Notes under the pieces: model-generated
The model's database searches: none
What the model was told of the DNA's origin: nothing
What the model saw: only the letters and a program-made list of their open reading frames with translations
Source of the DNA: Shewanella olleyana
GTDB taxonomy: Bacteria; Pseudomonadota; Gammaproteobacteria; Enterobacterales; Shewanellaceae
Reading direction: 5' to 3'
Assembly (NCBI RefSeq): GCF_023283825.1
Contig: NZ_JAKILD010000013.1
Span: 1 to 64,000, forward strand
DNA: 64,000 bases
Shown here: positions 51,201 to 60,089 of the stretch, piece by piece
Numbering within the stretch: position 1 is the first letter of the stretch
Layout: every line of letters begins with the position of its first letter
Translations under genes and position numbers: made by a program

Positions 51201-51398
51201 TTGTTTAAAAGCCAAGCCCAAATCAAACTATTTAAAGCTATTGCCATTATTAGCTTATGTATTATTGCCGTGGTTGCATCAGTGCAAACCACGGGTTTAG
51301 TGCGTGCGGTTATTGAACTAATCGCATTTGGTGGGCTAATTGCACTTGCGCTAGCTAAGCCATACATTCAGCCCCAAGATGCTCAAGATACTGAGTAA
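51201..51398 (+). CDS. Small membrane protein, unknown
   Basis: 65 residues, two hydrophobic segments (about 11-27 and 34-50) and a polar C-terminus. TTG start; no strong ribosome site, so reality is uncertain. Located between the PqiA-like gene and the YeiH-type gene. Confidence 0.45.
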   Translation: MFKSQAQIKLFKAIAIISLCIIAVVASVQTTGLVRAVIELIAFGGLIALALAKPYIQPQDAQDTE

Positions 51399-51492
51399 GT
51401 ACTTCCGTTCCCAATTTTAAATCTAAACTCACACCATAAACCTCAAACCTGACAAACTAGATTCTCGTTTTATCCTTCATTGATGTAATCGG

Positions 51493-52440
51493 TTATTGAC
51501 CCGTCCACAGTATATAAGCCAGTGATGAGCTACCTATCGCTAACCAAAGTAATACGCCCAGCAATAATGGTTTCGGCCCATTAGCACGCATTTTACTTAC
51601 GGTAATGCCTGCACCGATTAAGAATAAACACACAATCAATAATTGTTTCGATACGCTAAATAATACCTCATAGACTGGCTGACCCTGAGGGACGAAGTAA
51701 GCCGTGAGAATTGCTAAGCAATAGAAACCAATAAAGTAGGGAATCGATATTTTTGATTTATCGCCGCCAAAGATAATTGCGCTGAGTAACGCAATAGGAA
51801 TAATCCACAATGCGCGAGCTAATTTGATAGTGGTTGCCGTTTTTAAAGCTTCATCACCATAAGCTGACGCTGCGCCCACTACCGAAGAGGTATCGTGAAT
51901 GGCAATGGCACTCCAAACTCCAAAATCATACTGACTTAAGGATAGAGCATGCCCAATGGTTGGGAATAAGAATAGCGCGGCAGAATTGAGTAAGAAAATA
52001 CAGGCTAGTGATACTGCTATTTGATCGTTCTTAGCATTAATCGCTGGCGCGACAGCAGCGATAGCACTGCCGCCACAAATTGCAGTACCACAGCTAATCA
52101 AATGACCGGTTTTATCATTCAATTTCATTAACTTGGTTAATCCAAACCCTAAAACCAAGGTGAAGAATATCGAACCAACGATTAAGCCTAAGTTATTGCT
52201 ACTGGCGGCTATTGCTTCAGGCAAGTTAATGCCAAAACCTAAACCGACTATTGAGTAAGCTAACAGTTTTTTAGTTATTTTATTTAAATCGATCGACGCT
52301 GGCACCATGCCTAAACTGGCAAGGGTAAAGCCCATAAGCAAGGCTATAGGGGAAGAAATGAAGGGAGCCAAACAGATCAAACCTACGGCAATAAATAGCC
52401 AAAGTTTGAATTGCGCTGAAAAACCAGTTGTCATGAACAA
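51493..52440 (-). CDS. YeiH-type putative sulfate exporter (UPF0324)
   Basis: 315 residues with about nine or ten membrane helices. [15 protein letters not shown] and [12 protein letters not shown] are hallmarks of the family. Transport role is inferred by family. Divergent from the sigma54 activator, sharing a 185-base control region that contains a palindrome. Confidence 0.85.
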   Translation of the reverse strand: MFMTTGFSAQFKLWLFIAVGLICLAPFISSPIALLMGFTLASLGMVPASIDLNKITKKLLAYSIVGLGFGINLPEAIAASSNNLGLIVGSIFFTLVLGFGLTKLMKLNDKTGHLISCGTAICGGSAIAAVAPAINAKNDQIAVSLACIFLLNSAALFLFPTIGHALSLSQYDFGVWSAIAIHDTSSVVGAASAYGDEALKTATTIKLARALWIIPIALLSAIIFGGDKSKISIPYFIGFYCLAILTAYFVPQGQPVYEVLFSVSKQLLIVCLFLIGAGITVSKMRANGPKPLLLGVLLWLAIGSSSLAYILWTGQ

Positions 52441-52560
52441 TCACTCAAAATATTGATGAGTCATTGTAACAACTCAGATGGCATTGAACGATAACTGAAA
52501 ATGAAAAAGCACCAGCTTAGGTGAGTTTTACGAACTTATATGAGTGAATCATCTAATTGA

Positions 52561-52578
52561 GTCGCGAAATATCGTGAC
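52561..52578 (+). promoter_or_regulatory. Palindromic operator at the activator's own promoter
   Basis: GTCGCGAaataTCGTGAC is a near-perfect inverted repeat. It precedes a -10 (TATAAT at 52584-52589) and covers the -35/spacer region. The same half-site TCGTGAC occurs in the inverted repeats upstream of ccoG. Confidence 0.65.
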
Positions 52579-52624
52579 TTGGCTATAATGATAGGATTAT
52601 TAGCATTCATACGGATGGTTTTCG

Positions 52625-54079
52625 ATGACATCTCCACAAGATTTTGCCACAAGCCACTTTCTGCCAGAAAACACGCTGTTACTTAATGCCATAACTGAGG
52701 GTGTTTATGGCTTTGATCTTGATGGTAATGCCGTGTTTATTAACCCAGCAGCAGAGCAAATGACAGGCTGGAAAAGTGCTGAGCTTATTGGCAATAATAT
52801 TCATGATTGTCATCATCATAGTCATGCCGACGGTAGTCATTACCCTCAACATGATTGCCCTATATATCGGACATTACATGACGGTATTGCTCGCCAAGTT
52901 ACTGAGGATGTATTTTGGCGTAAAGATGGCAGTTGTTTCCCTGTTTATTACAGCTCTACCCCTGTATACGATAACGGCGTGTTAATTGGTGTTATCGCGA
53001 TATTTCGAGACGTCAGTATTCAAAAACATACCGAAGACTCATTACGAGAGGCGCTAGCGCAGGTGCAGGCATTATCTGAGCGACTTGCTTCCGAAAACCA
53101 GTATTTGCTCACTGAACTACAGGGTAAACAAGGTGCGATGGGCCTGTCTGGAAACAGTGAAGCCATTAATCATTTAACCCAGCAAATTAACTTAGTGGCC
53201 AATACCGATAGTACGGTGCTTATTTGTGGTGAAAACGGTACAGGTAAAGAGCTGGTGGCCAGAAGTTTACACCAATTAAGTCACCGCAAAGATCACCCTT
53301 TAGTCAGTGTTAACTGCGCAGCTTTTTCAGCATCTATATTAGAAAGTGAACTGTTTGGCCATGAAAAAGGGGCTTTTACCGGTGCTGTAAGTCGGCGCAA
53401 AGGTCGCTTTGAGTTGGCGCACAATGGCACTTTATTCCTAGATGAAATTGCTGAATTAAGTCTGGAGGCTCAGTCAAAATTATTGCGGGTTATTCAAGAG
53501 CAGTCTTTTGAACGAGTAGGGAGTAGTGAAACCATTAAGGTCAACATTCGACTCATTGCCGCGACTCACCATGACTTGCAAGCACGAGTGGAGCAAGGCT
53601 TGTTTAGAATGGATTTGTATTATCGCCTTAATGTGTTTCCTATTATTGTGCCGCCTCTGCGTCAGCGACGAGAAGATCTTCCTGCTTTAGTGAGTGATTT
53701 AGTGGCTTCTTTAAGTCAGAAGTTAGCTAAAAAAATCACTAAAGTGAGTGCACAAGGTTTAAAGAAACTTCAGCAATATACTTGGCCTGGTAATGTCCGT
53801 GAATTGCAAAACTTAATTGAGCGTGAGATTATCCTGACTCAAAATCAAACTTTGGACTTTGATAGTTTATCCCTAAGACACTCTCAAACTGGCTCTGAAA
53901 AATCAGATGCAGCCACTAAACCTTTATTAACTATGGCGCAAGCCGAAGCTGCGCATATCACCAACACACTTGAAGCGGTTCAATGGCGAATTTCGGGGCC
54001 AAACGGCGCTGCAGCTATGCTTGATATGCCGCCAAGTACCTTACGTTCGAGAATGAAAAAGTTATCCATTAGCCGATAG
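52625..54079 (+). CDS. PAS-domain sigma54-dependent transcriptional activator
   Basis: 484 residues. PAS domain about 15-130, with an unusual His/Cys-rich loop ([18 protein letters not shown]). AAA+ domain about 175-400 with [12 protein letters not shown] and GAFTGA (sigma54 contact). C-terminal Fis-type HTH ([20 protein letters not shown]). No receiver domain, so it senses a ligand directly through PAS. The palindromes at its own promoter and upstream of ccoG are likely binding sites. Confidence 0.9.
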   Translation: MTSPQDFATSHFLPENTLLLNAITEGVYGFDLDGNAVFINPAAEQMTGWKSAELIGNNIHDCHHHSHADGSHYPQHDCPIYRTLHDGIARQVTEDVFWRKDGSCFPVYYSSTPVYDNGVLIGVIAIFRDVSIQKHTEDSLREALAQVQALSERLASENQYLLTELQGKQGAMGLSGNSEAINHLTQQINLVANTDSTVLICGENGTGKELVARSLHQLSHRKDHPLVSVNCAAFSASILESELFGHEKGAFTGAVSRRKGRFELAHNGTLFLDEIAELSLEAQSKLLRVIQEQSFERVGSSETIKVNIRLIAATHHDLQARVEQGLFRMDLYYRLNVFPIIVPPLRQRREDLPALVSDLVASLSQKLAKKITKVSAQGLKKLQQYTWPGNVRELQNLIEREIILTQNQTLDFDSLSLRHSQTGSEKSDAATKPLLTMAQAEAAHITNTLEAVQWRISGPNGAAAMLDMPPSTLRSRMKKLSISR

Positions 54080-54114
54080 ATGATTTTGTATATCTCAATG
54101 ATAAGTTCGATTGG

Positions 54115-54150
54115 GTCACGATATATCGCCAATTAGTGATATATCGTGAC
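54115..54150. promoter_or_regulatory. Long inverted repeat, candidate enhancer site upstream of ccoG
   Basis: A perfect 13-base inverted repeat: gtcacgatatatc at 54115-54127 and gatatatcgtgac at 54138-54150, separated by ten bases. It lies about 65-100 bases upstream of a GG-N10-GC (sigma54-like) promoter candidate. The outer half-site (GTCACGA/TCGTGAC) equals the one in the activator's own palindrome. Confidence 0.7.
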
Positions 54151-54211
54151 TTATTAAGCGGTGAATATTATTTATAGCAACTAAAATCAATAACTTATGA
54201 TTTTATTGTGA

Positions 54212-54228
54212 TTGGCCTAGCTTTTGCT
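54212..54228 (+). promoter_or_regulatory. Candidate sigma54 promoter of ccoG
   Basis: TTGGCCtagctTTTGCT has GG and GC exactly ten bases apart, close to the TGGCAC-N5-TTGC consensus. It lies 42 bases before the ccoG start, in the right orientation. Confidence 0.6.
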
Positions 54229-54269
54229 ATTTAGCGTACAGCTAATAAGAGAAACCTAGGAACCACACA

Positions 54270-55790
54270 ATGTCAGATCCAGCATCGTCAGAGTCAGTAT
54301 CAAGTCGGTCACCCGCCTCTTCCGCCCAGCGTATTCCCATTGTTAATGTCAGCGCATCAGGAAAAATTCACGTTAGAGAGCAGAAAGGCGTATTTCAAAA
54401 AATCCGTCAGCATACTAATACTTTACTGATTGCGATATTTTTCCTGATCCCTTTCATCAATTTCAACGGGCGTCAGGCTACTTTGTTTGATGTGACCGAG
54501 CAGCAATTTTTCTTTTTCAATACCACCTTATGGCCACAAGACTTTACCGTGTTGGCTTGGGTCTTTATGGCTGCCGCATTCGCATTGTTTTTTGTCACGG
54601 TATATTTCGGCCGAATATGGTGTGGATTTTTGTGTCCACAAACTGCATGGACGGCGATGTTTATGTGGATTGAAGCGAAAGTTGAGGGTAATCATCATCA
54701 CCGCACCGCATTAGATAAAGCGCCTTTATCTGTTAGTAAAGTCAGTAAAAGAGTATCAAAACATTCAGCTTGGGCAGTTATGGCATTAATCACGGGTTGC
54801 GGTTTTATGGCTTATTTTATGCCAGCTCGGTCGCTGTACATTGATATCTTTAGCTTTAGCAGCGGATTCTGGACTGGCGTTTGGGTGTGGTTTTTTGCCT
54901 TATGCACCTACCTAAATGCAGGCTGGATGCGTGAAATGATGTGTTTGCATTGTTGTCCGTATTCGCGTTTTCAGGCCGTCATGTTTGATTCCAACACCAA
55001 AACAGTGAGCTATGATGCCGCGCGCGGTGAAAACCGTGGACCGCGAAAGCGTAATAAGAGACAAGAAACACAAACCAGTGACAACAAGCCTGCAGGCTTA
55101 GGTGATTGCGTCGATTGCCATTTGTGTGTCGATGTATGCCCAACGGGCATAGATATTCGTAATGGTTTGCAGTATGAATGCATTAATTGCGGTGCTTGTG
55201 TGGATGCCTGTAATCAAACCATGGAGAAGTTTGGTTATTTACCAAACTTGATTAGTTTTACCAGTGAAAATGCGCTTGAAAAAAACCAAAAACCATCGAT
55301 TTGGTCTACCAAAGCGATTGGCTACGCCAGTGCTTTAGCCATTATGCTGCTAATGATTGTGATGGACTTACAAAGCAAAACTGATATCGAGTTAAATGTC
55401 ATTCGTGACAGACAAAGCCTTTACCGCATAGTAAGCAATGAACCTAATCAAGTCATTGAAAATACTTATTTATTAAAAATCCGTAATAAGACCCAACAAG
55501 CTAGCTTTTATAAAATCAGTGTTGGTGTAGATACGATGTCTACTTATGAGTTTGAAATACAAACTGATAAATTGGTGCTGATAAAAGCTGCTGAGCAGCT
55601 TGAATACCCTGTGACGGTAAGTAGCTCAGTTAAGCCTATAACTGTCGGTGGGTCATCAACCAAACAGGTGCCAACAACGTCATACGATGCTGTGACATTT
55701 ATTGTGACGGAAGTGAACTCTGCAGGAGAAATTGCATCCAGCCAAACTCTCAATCAAGTGGCTCAAGAGTCACGCTTTTTTAGGCCGTAA
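54270..55790 (+). CDS. ccoG: Cytochrome c oxidase accessory protein CcoG
   Basis: 506 residues of the FixG/RdxA/CcoG family. Several membrane helices, polyferredoxin motifs GRIWCGFLCPQTAW and LHCCPYSRFQ, then two 4Fe-4S sites (CVDCHLCVDVCP and CINCGACVDACN) and a C-terminal Ig-like FixG domain. It reduces copper for cbb3 oxidase assembly. No cco oxidase genes are adjacent in the window. Candidate sigma54 promoter upstream. Confidence 0.93.
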   Translation: MSDPASSESVSSRSPASSAQRIPIVNVSASGKIHVREQKGVFQKIRQHTNTLLIAIFFLIPFINFNGRQATLFDVTEQQFFFFNTTLWPQDFTVLAWVFMAAAFALFFVTVYFGRIWCGFLCPQTAWTAMFMWIEAKVEGNHHHRTALDKAPLSVSKVSKRVSKHSAWAVMALITGCGFMAYFMPARSLYIDIFSFSSGFWTGVWVWFFALCTYLNAGWMREMMCLHCCPYSRFQAVMFDSNTKTVSYDAARGENRGPRKRNKRQETQTSDNKPAGLGDCVDCHLCVDVCPTGIDIRNGLQYECINCGACVDACNQTMEKFGYLPNLISFTSENALEKNQKPSIWSTKAIGYASALAIMLLMIVMDLQSKTDIELNVIRDRQSLYRIVSNEPNQVIENTYLLKIRNKTQQASFYKISVGVDTMSTYEFEIQTDKLVLIKAAEQLEYPVTVSSSVKPITVGGSSTKQVPTTSYDAVTFIVTEVNSAGEIASSQTLNQVAQESRFFRP

Positions 55791-55950
55791 ACTGAGAAGC
55801 GTGATAAAAATTGTGGAATCAATGTGATATTACGCTCTGAGTTCCAACTTAGAGCGAGTTGAATAAATAATGAACTATTATAGTGCCTTAGGTAATAGTA
55901 TTCTTATTTGGGTTTTTATTAAGTTACTGTTTATTATCATTTTTAAATAG

Positions 55951-55966
55951 TGGCATAGAAATGGCA
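55951..55966 (+). promoter_or_regulatory. Candidate sigma54 promoter of the formate/nitrite channel gene
   Basis: TGGCATagaaaTGGCA contains GG and GC ten bases apart, about 36 bases before the gene start. The second element is TGGC rather than TTGC. An imperfect inverted repeat (agcgtgataa / gatattacgct) lies near 55798-55836. Confidence 0.45.
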
Positions 55967-56000
55967 AAACATGATTAGAATTAAATCTAGGAGTGTAACT

Positions 56001-56843
56001 ATGTCATATATTGAGCCAAAAGAGTTTGCTGTAAAAATGGTTGATGCTGGAGAGCAGAAAATCTTCATGTCAACGAAGGATACGATTGTCCGTGCATTCA
56101 TGGCGGGCGCCATATTAGGATTGGCGGCATTTTTTGCCATTACTGTAATCGTGAAAACCGGCAGCGTACTCACGGGATCTATTTTATTCCCAGTTGGTTT
56201 TATCATGCTGTACTTAATGAAGTTTGATCTACTCACCGGGGTGTTTACCCTGGTGCCCTTGGCTGTATTAGATAAACGTAATGGCTGTAGTGTGGATCAA
56301 ATGCTCAGAAATTGGGGACTCGTGTTTGTAGGCAACTTTGCAGGAGCCTTAACGGTGGCTTTTTTCGCCTCTTTCATTTTGACCTATGGTTACAATACTG
56401 ATGGCGGTGTTTTAGCTGCTAAGGTAAGTAGTATTGGTGAATCACGTACCTTAGGTTACCAAGAACATGGTTTTGCGGGCTGGATGACTATCTTCATTCG
56501 CGGCATGCTGTGTAACTGGATGGTGTCGATGGGCGTGGTAGGTGCAATGATCTCTACTTCTGCCAGTGGTAAAATGATGGCGATGTGGATGCCTGTGATG
56601 TTGTTCTTCTTTATGGGTTTTGAGCACTCAATTGTGAATATGTTCTTATTTCCATTCTCGATGATCATGGGTGGAGACTTTACCGTTATGGATTATCTTG
56701 TTTGGAATGAAATTCCAACAGCATTGGGTAATTTGGTCGGCGGCTTTGTGTTGGTAGGTTTACCGCTTTACCTGACTCACGTGAAAGAAAGCCCTGTGCG
56801 TAAGCGCGAAGAAGCTAAAGCTCGCAGTGAGAAGCTGGCTTAA
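56001..56843 (+). CDS. Formate/nitrite channel (FNT family), NirC-like
   Basis: 280 residues with six membrane helices. VRAFMAGAILGLAAFFAITV, a P-loop-like GVFTLVPLAVLDKR, GNFAGALTVAFFASF and FMGFEHSIVNMFLFP are FNT-family motifs. The conserved pore His is in FEHSIVN. It conducts nitrite or formate; the cyanase nearby favours nitrite. Start ATG 56001 has aggag seven bases upstream. Confidence 0.9.
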   Translation: MSYIEPKEFAVKMVDAGEQKIFMSTKDTIVRAFMAGAILGLAAFFAITVIVKTGSVLTGSILFPVGFIMLYLMKFDLLTGVFTLVPLAVLDKRNGCSVDQMLRNWGLVFVGNFAGALTVAFFASFILTYGYNTDGGVLAAKVSSIGESRTLGYQEHGFAGWMTIFIRGMLCNWMVSMGVVGAMISTSASGKMMAMWMPVMLFFFMGFEHSIVNMFLFPFSMIMGGDFTVMDYLVWNEIPTALGNLVGGFVLVGLPLYLTHVKESPVRKREEAKARSEKLA

Positions 56844-56875
56844 TGCTTGTTTAATTGCTTATTAGACGTGATCTT

Positions 56876-56936
56876 TACCGCCACACTATTGTGATAAAAG
56901 TTTTACAGTGAAAGTACTGTGATAGTCGTGGTGGTA
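56876..56936 (+). other. Nested hairpin in the nirC-like/kinase intercistronic region
   Basis: An outer stem (taccgccac-actat / atagt-cgtggtggta) encloses an inner one (acagt / actgt). It occupies most of the 100-base gap and precedes the kinase start by about 12 bases. It could reduce read-through or translation of the second gene. Confidence 0.5.
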
Positions 56937-56947
56937 GAGTCTTCTTG

Positions 56948-58669
56948 ATGCAAAATTCACTCAAACTCACTATTGCCAAGCATAGCATTCGGGGGCTTAA
57001 GCCCACGAATCAAGATTGCTGTGGCAGTAAACAACCCAATAACGACTTGATTATTAGTAAAGGTGCGGTGGTTGCGATTGCTGATGGTATTAGCTCTAGT
57101 GATGTGAGTGGTATTGCCAGCGAAAGCGCGATTGCTAATTTTATTAATGATTATTACGCGACTTCAGAAGCCTGGTCCGTTAAAAAGTCTGCGCTGAAAG
57201 TGCTGCAAGCACTTAATCATTGGTTGTTTGCTCAAAGCCAGAATAGTCCCCACCGTCATGACTTAAATAAAGGTTACGTATGCACTTTCAGTGCCTTGGT
57301 GTTTAAGTCCAATACTGCGCATATTTTTCATAGTGGCGATTCACGCATCTATCAATTAAGTGGCAATACTTTAGAGCAACTGACAACAGATCACCGCCGT
57401 TATGTCGATGATAAAGTCAGTTACTTGAGCCAAGCGCTAGGCATTAGCCAGTTATTAAGCAGCGATTATCACCCTCAAGCTATCAAGGTTGGAGATATTT
57501 TTGTATTAAGTACAGATGGTGTACATGAATTTTTGTCAGCTAAAACAATGGCTCAGGCTATTAATCTTGCTTTAGAGGATAGCTCTGACTTGACTACAGT
57601 GGCGCAAGTGCTGGTGGATCAAGCGCTTGCTAAAGGGAGCGATGATAACCTGACGATTCAAATTGTTCGGGTTGATTCCCTACCTAGCCATGAAGTCAAT
57701 GAGTTTAAACAGCTATTGACGCACTTACCTTTACCGCCGCCACTATTCAGTGGCCAATCATTTGAAGGCTTTATCATTCAGCGAGAACTGTATGTCAGTA
57801 GTCGCAGTCGTGTTTACCTTGCGGCTGACAATAACTCACAACAGCGGGTGACAATTAAGGTGCCATCAGATGAAATGCGTCATAATGAAAGCCATTTAGA
57901 ATCCTTGTTGATGGAAGACTGGATAGCAAAAAGGGTATCAAACCCGCATTTGTTGATCCCGTTTAAGTCTGCACACCCCAAAAACTATCTTTATACGGTT
58001 GCTGAGTATATTGATGGGGTAACGTTAGCACAGTGGATCCATGACCATCATCAAGTTGATCTTAGTCGTGTTCGCAATGTGATTGAGCAGGTGGCGCATG
58101 GTTTACAAGCGTTACACCGTCAAGAAATGGTGCATCAAGATTTACGCCCTGAAAACGTGATGATAACCAGTGAAGGTATTGTTAAAATTATCGATTTTGG
58201 TGCCACAGCCGTTGCTGGATTGATAGAGACTCAAGGTGTTGGTGCTGACATTCTTGGCACGGCACAATTCACTGCGCCTGAATATTTCTTAGGGGAGCTT
58301 GGGGATCATCGTAGTGACATTTTTTCATTGGCAGTGATGACCTATTACATGTTGACCAATGGGTTGCCCTACGGTACTGCAGTGGCGAAGTCGACAACAT
58401 TAAAGGCGCAACAACAATTAATATATATTCCTGCTCGTTCTCAAAATGGCGCAGTACCCCATTGGGTGGATTATGCCCTTGAAAAAGCGCTTGAAGTAAA
58501 TCCAGCTAAACGTACCTCAGAAGTGTCGGAATTTATTTATAACCTTAAAAACCCACATCCTAAAGCTATGCAAAAACAAGTGCCATTCATTGATAAAAAT
58601 CCGATTTTATTTTGGCAACGTTTGACGTGGTTATTTGGGATATTATTTGTCATTGCGATAGTTAATTAA
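56948..58669 (+). CDS. PP2C phosphatase-Ser/Thr kinase fusion, C-terminal membrane anchor
   Basis: About 573 residues. The N-terminal PP2C-type phosphatase (about 8-235) has VAIADGISSSDVSG, VLSTDGVHEF and KGSDDNLTIQ, with metal Asp residues intact. A Hanks-type kinase follows (about 270-540): IKVPSDEM (Lys), MVHQDLRPENVMI (catalytic loop HQD instead of HRD), IIDFGATA (DFG). One C-terminal helix anchors it to the membrane. Linked to the FNT channel upstream; such fusions are seen beside nitrite-assimilation genes in related bacteria. ATG 56948 and 56951 lie side by side. Confidence 0.88.
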   Translation: MQNSLKLTIAKHSIRGLKPTNQDCCGSKQPNNDLIISKGAVVAIADGISSSDVSGIASESAIANFINDYYATSEAWSVKKSALKVLQALNHWLFAQSQNSPHRHDLNKGYVCTFSALVFKSNTAHIFHSGDSRIYQLSGNTLEQLTTDHRRYVDDKVSYLSQALGISQLLSSDYHPQAIKVGDIFVLSTDGVHEFLSAKTMAQAINLALEDSSDLTTVAQVLVDQALAKGSDDNLTIQIVRVDSLPSHEVNEFKQLLTHLPLPPPLFSGQSFEGFIIQRELYVSSRSRVYLAADNNSQQRVTIKVPSDEMRHNESHLESLLMEDWIAKRVSNPHLLIPFKSAHPKNYLYTVAEYIDGVTLAQWIHDHHQVDLSRVRNVIEQVAHGLQALHRQEMVHQDLRPENVMITSEGIVKIIDFGATAVAGLIETQGVGADILGTAQFTAPEYFLGELGDHRSDIFSLAVMTYYMLTNGLPYGTAVAKSTTLKAQQQLIYIPARSQNGAVPHWVDYALEKALEVNPAKRTSEVSEFIYNLKNPHPKAMQKQVPFIDKNPILFWQRLTWLFGILFVIAIVN

Positions 58670-58714
58670 GCCGAGAATCTCAGTTTAACTAACTATTGCA
58701 ATACTTAATAATGA

Positions 58715-59155
58715 CTACCAAGCCTTATACGGTAAGAATTTACCATTCATGGTAATCACGACTCTGTCGCCCTTGGGGTCGACTTGCTTTTCAACATCCA
58801 TTGAAAAATCAATCGCACTCATAATCCCATCGCCAAATTGTTCCTGAATGACTTCTTTTAAGGTGTCGCCGTACACGCCAACGACTTCATATAACCGATA
58901 CACTAATGGATCTTGAGGGACATCTCGCTGCCATTTTTTGGTTGGGTAAGCCGTTAATGCCGCTTGGGAGCCTGCAGGTAAATCAAGTAACTGGCATAAC
59001 TTGATAGCAATGGCTTCGGGCATACTGTTCATACCTAAACATGCTGAAGTGACCCAAACACAGCCCATTTCCAGCTCATCTGCGATATTCTGCCAAGTTA
59101 ATTGGCGGGCATGCTTTGCTAATACAATCGCTTCAACCACTTGTTCCTTGTTCAT
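58715..59155 (-). CDS. cynS: Cyanase
   Basis: Converts cyanate and bicarbonate to ammonia and CO2. The catalytic residues are present: Arg and Glu in YRLYEVVG and Ser in IMSAIDFSM. 146 residues, slightly shorter than E. coli CynS. The N-terminal helix-turn-helix-like fold (NIADELEMGCVWVTSACLG) is kept. It converges with the kinase gene. A GG-N10-GC promoter candidate lies upstream. Confidence 0.94.
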   Translation of the reverse strand: MNKEQVVEAIVLAKHARQLTWQNIADELEMGCVWVTSACLGMNSMPEAIAIKLCQLLDLPAGSQAALTAYPTKKWQRDVPQDPLVYRLYEVVGVYGDTLKEVIQEQFGDGIMSAIDFSMDVEKQVDPKGDRVVITMNGKFLPYKAW

Positions 59156-59192
59156 CTTTTATTCCTTTAGTTAGCTAGAGTTAAGGAACAGA

Positions 59193-59210
59193 TCGCAAGA
59201 GTTAGACCAA
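59193..59210 (-). promoter_or_regulatory. Candidate sigma54 promoter of cynS
   Basis: On the minus strand TTGGTCtaactcTTGCGA has GG and GC ten bases apart, matching the sigma54 -24/-12 pattern (TGGYNY-N5-TTGC). The GC end is about 40 bases before the cynS start. Confidence 0.5.
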
Positions 59211-59336
59211 AAATAATTAATATGTAAATCAAGTTGTTATGTTTGTTACAAAGATTTGAGAGTCTGTTTTAGTGCAGATTGAGCTTGTTCTTGGTGCGCG
59301 GAGGGATAAAGATTGTTTGATGATGTGAAATAAACT

Positions 59337-59358
59337 GGCCGACAATTAAGTCGGCCGG
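59337..59358 (-). terminator. Hairpin downstream of the 172-residue gene
   Basis: ggccgac / gtcggcc with a six-base loop, just after the gene; a weak T-rich tract follows. Probable terminator. Confidence 0.6.
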
Positions 59359-59375
59359 TGATCATTATGATGTTA

Positions 59376-59894
59376 TTAACGCTGATGCATCGCGTAGTCA
59401 GTGCCATCTTTGGCGGTAAACACTTTGCAGTTCCCTTCAGTTGGTAAGCAGCGTGAGTGCAACATGCTTACCCATTGCTTGTAAGGTGTCGGTAGGTTTT
59501 TAATTGGCAGCGCAACTTGAATATCTTCAATGTGAGCAGGGTCGTTAGCACCTAGTTCGCCATTGCGGTCAAAGCTCACTTCAACATGGGTATCGTTATT
59601 TTTTAATACCACAGACGTTGGGTCGCTTTTATGTCCCGTTAGAGCAACAAACTGACAAGGATTTTGTAATCCACATTGGCTGCCATCTTTCATAAACGCT
59701 AAAAGATGAGTGTAGTAAATAACGTAGCTATTAACATCGGCATGAGAGCCTTCGGTTAGCGGGAAGTTATCATCTAGAAATACTTTCGCATTGGTAATTT
59801 TATCTGCGTTAGTACTGGTCGCCACAAATTGTTCCTCAATGAAGCTGTTAAGGTTGTGAGCTGCTGTGTTGGTGTGCATTGTTGTCATAGTCAT
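59376..59894 (-). CDS. Hypothetical protein, divergent from the DUF3612 regulator
   Basis: 172 residues, no signal peptide and no family recognised. Four cysteines occur in the middle and C-terminal part (QCGLQNPC and RCLPTEGNC), suggesting paired disulfides or metal sites. Divergent from the DUF3612-type regulator across 195 bases, so it may be its target. The start ATG follows aggataaggtt. Confidence 0.7.
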   Translation of the reverse strand: MTMTTMHTNTAAHNLNSFIEEQFVATSTNADKITNAKVFLDDNFPLTEGSHADVNSYVIYYTHLLAFMKDGSQCGLQNPCQFVALTGHKSDPTSVVLKNNDTHVEVSFDRNGELGANDPAHIEDIQVALPIKNLPTPYKQWVSMLHSRCLPTEGNCKVFTAKDGTDYAMHQR

Positions 59895-60050
59895 AACCTT
59901 ATCCTCTTCGTTTGGGTCATTACACTGAATGAATCTTTTCTGTTCAGTGTTACTTCTCTTATCATTGATTCATGTTGCTAGCTGCGGTGAACGATTTTCA
60001 AAAACTGTTTCCCGATTGCTTAATTTGTAGTCTAGAGTATTTTTCACTAC

Positions 60051-60083
60051 AATTTCACAATAAAAATTTTACACTGTGAATTT
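60051..60083. promoter_or_regulatory. Inverted repeat between the hypothetical gene and the regulator
   Basis: AATTTCACA at 60051-60059 and TGTGAATTT at 60075-60083 form an inverted repeat (8 of 9), seven bases before the regulator start. Likely an operator for the regulator itself. Confidence 0.45.
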
Positions 60084-60089
60084 TACAAA

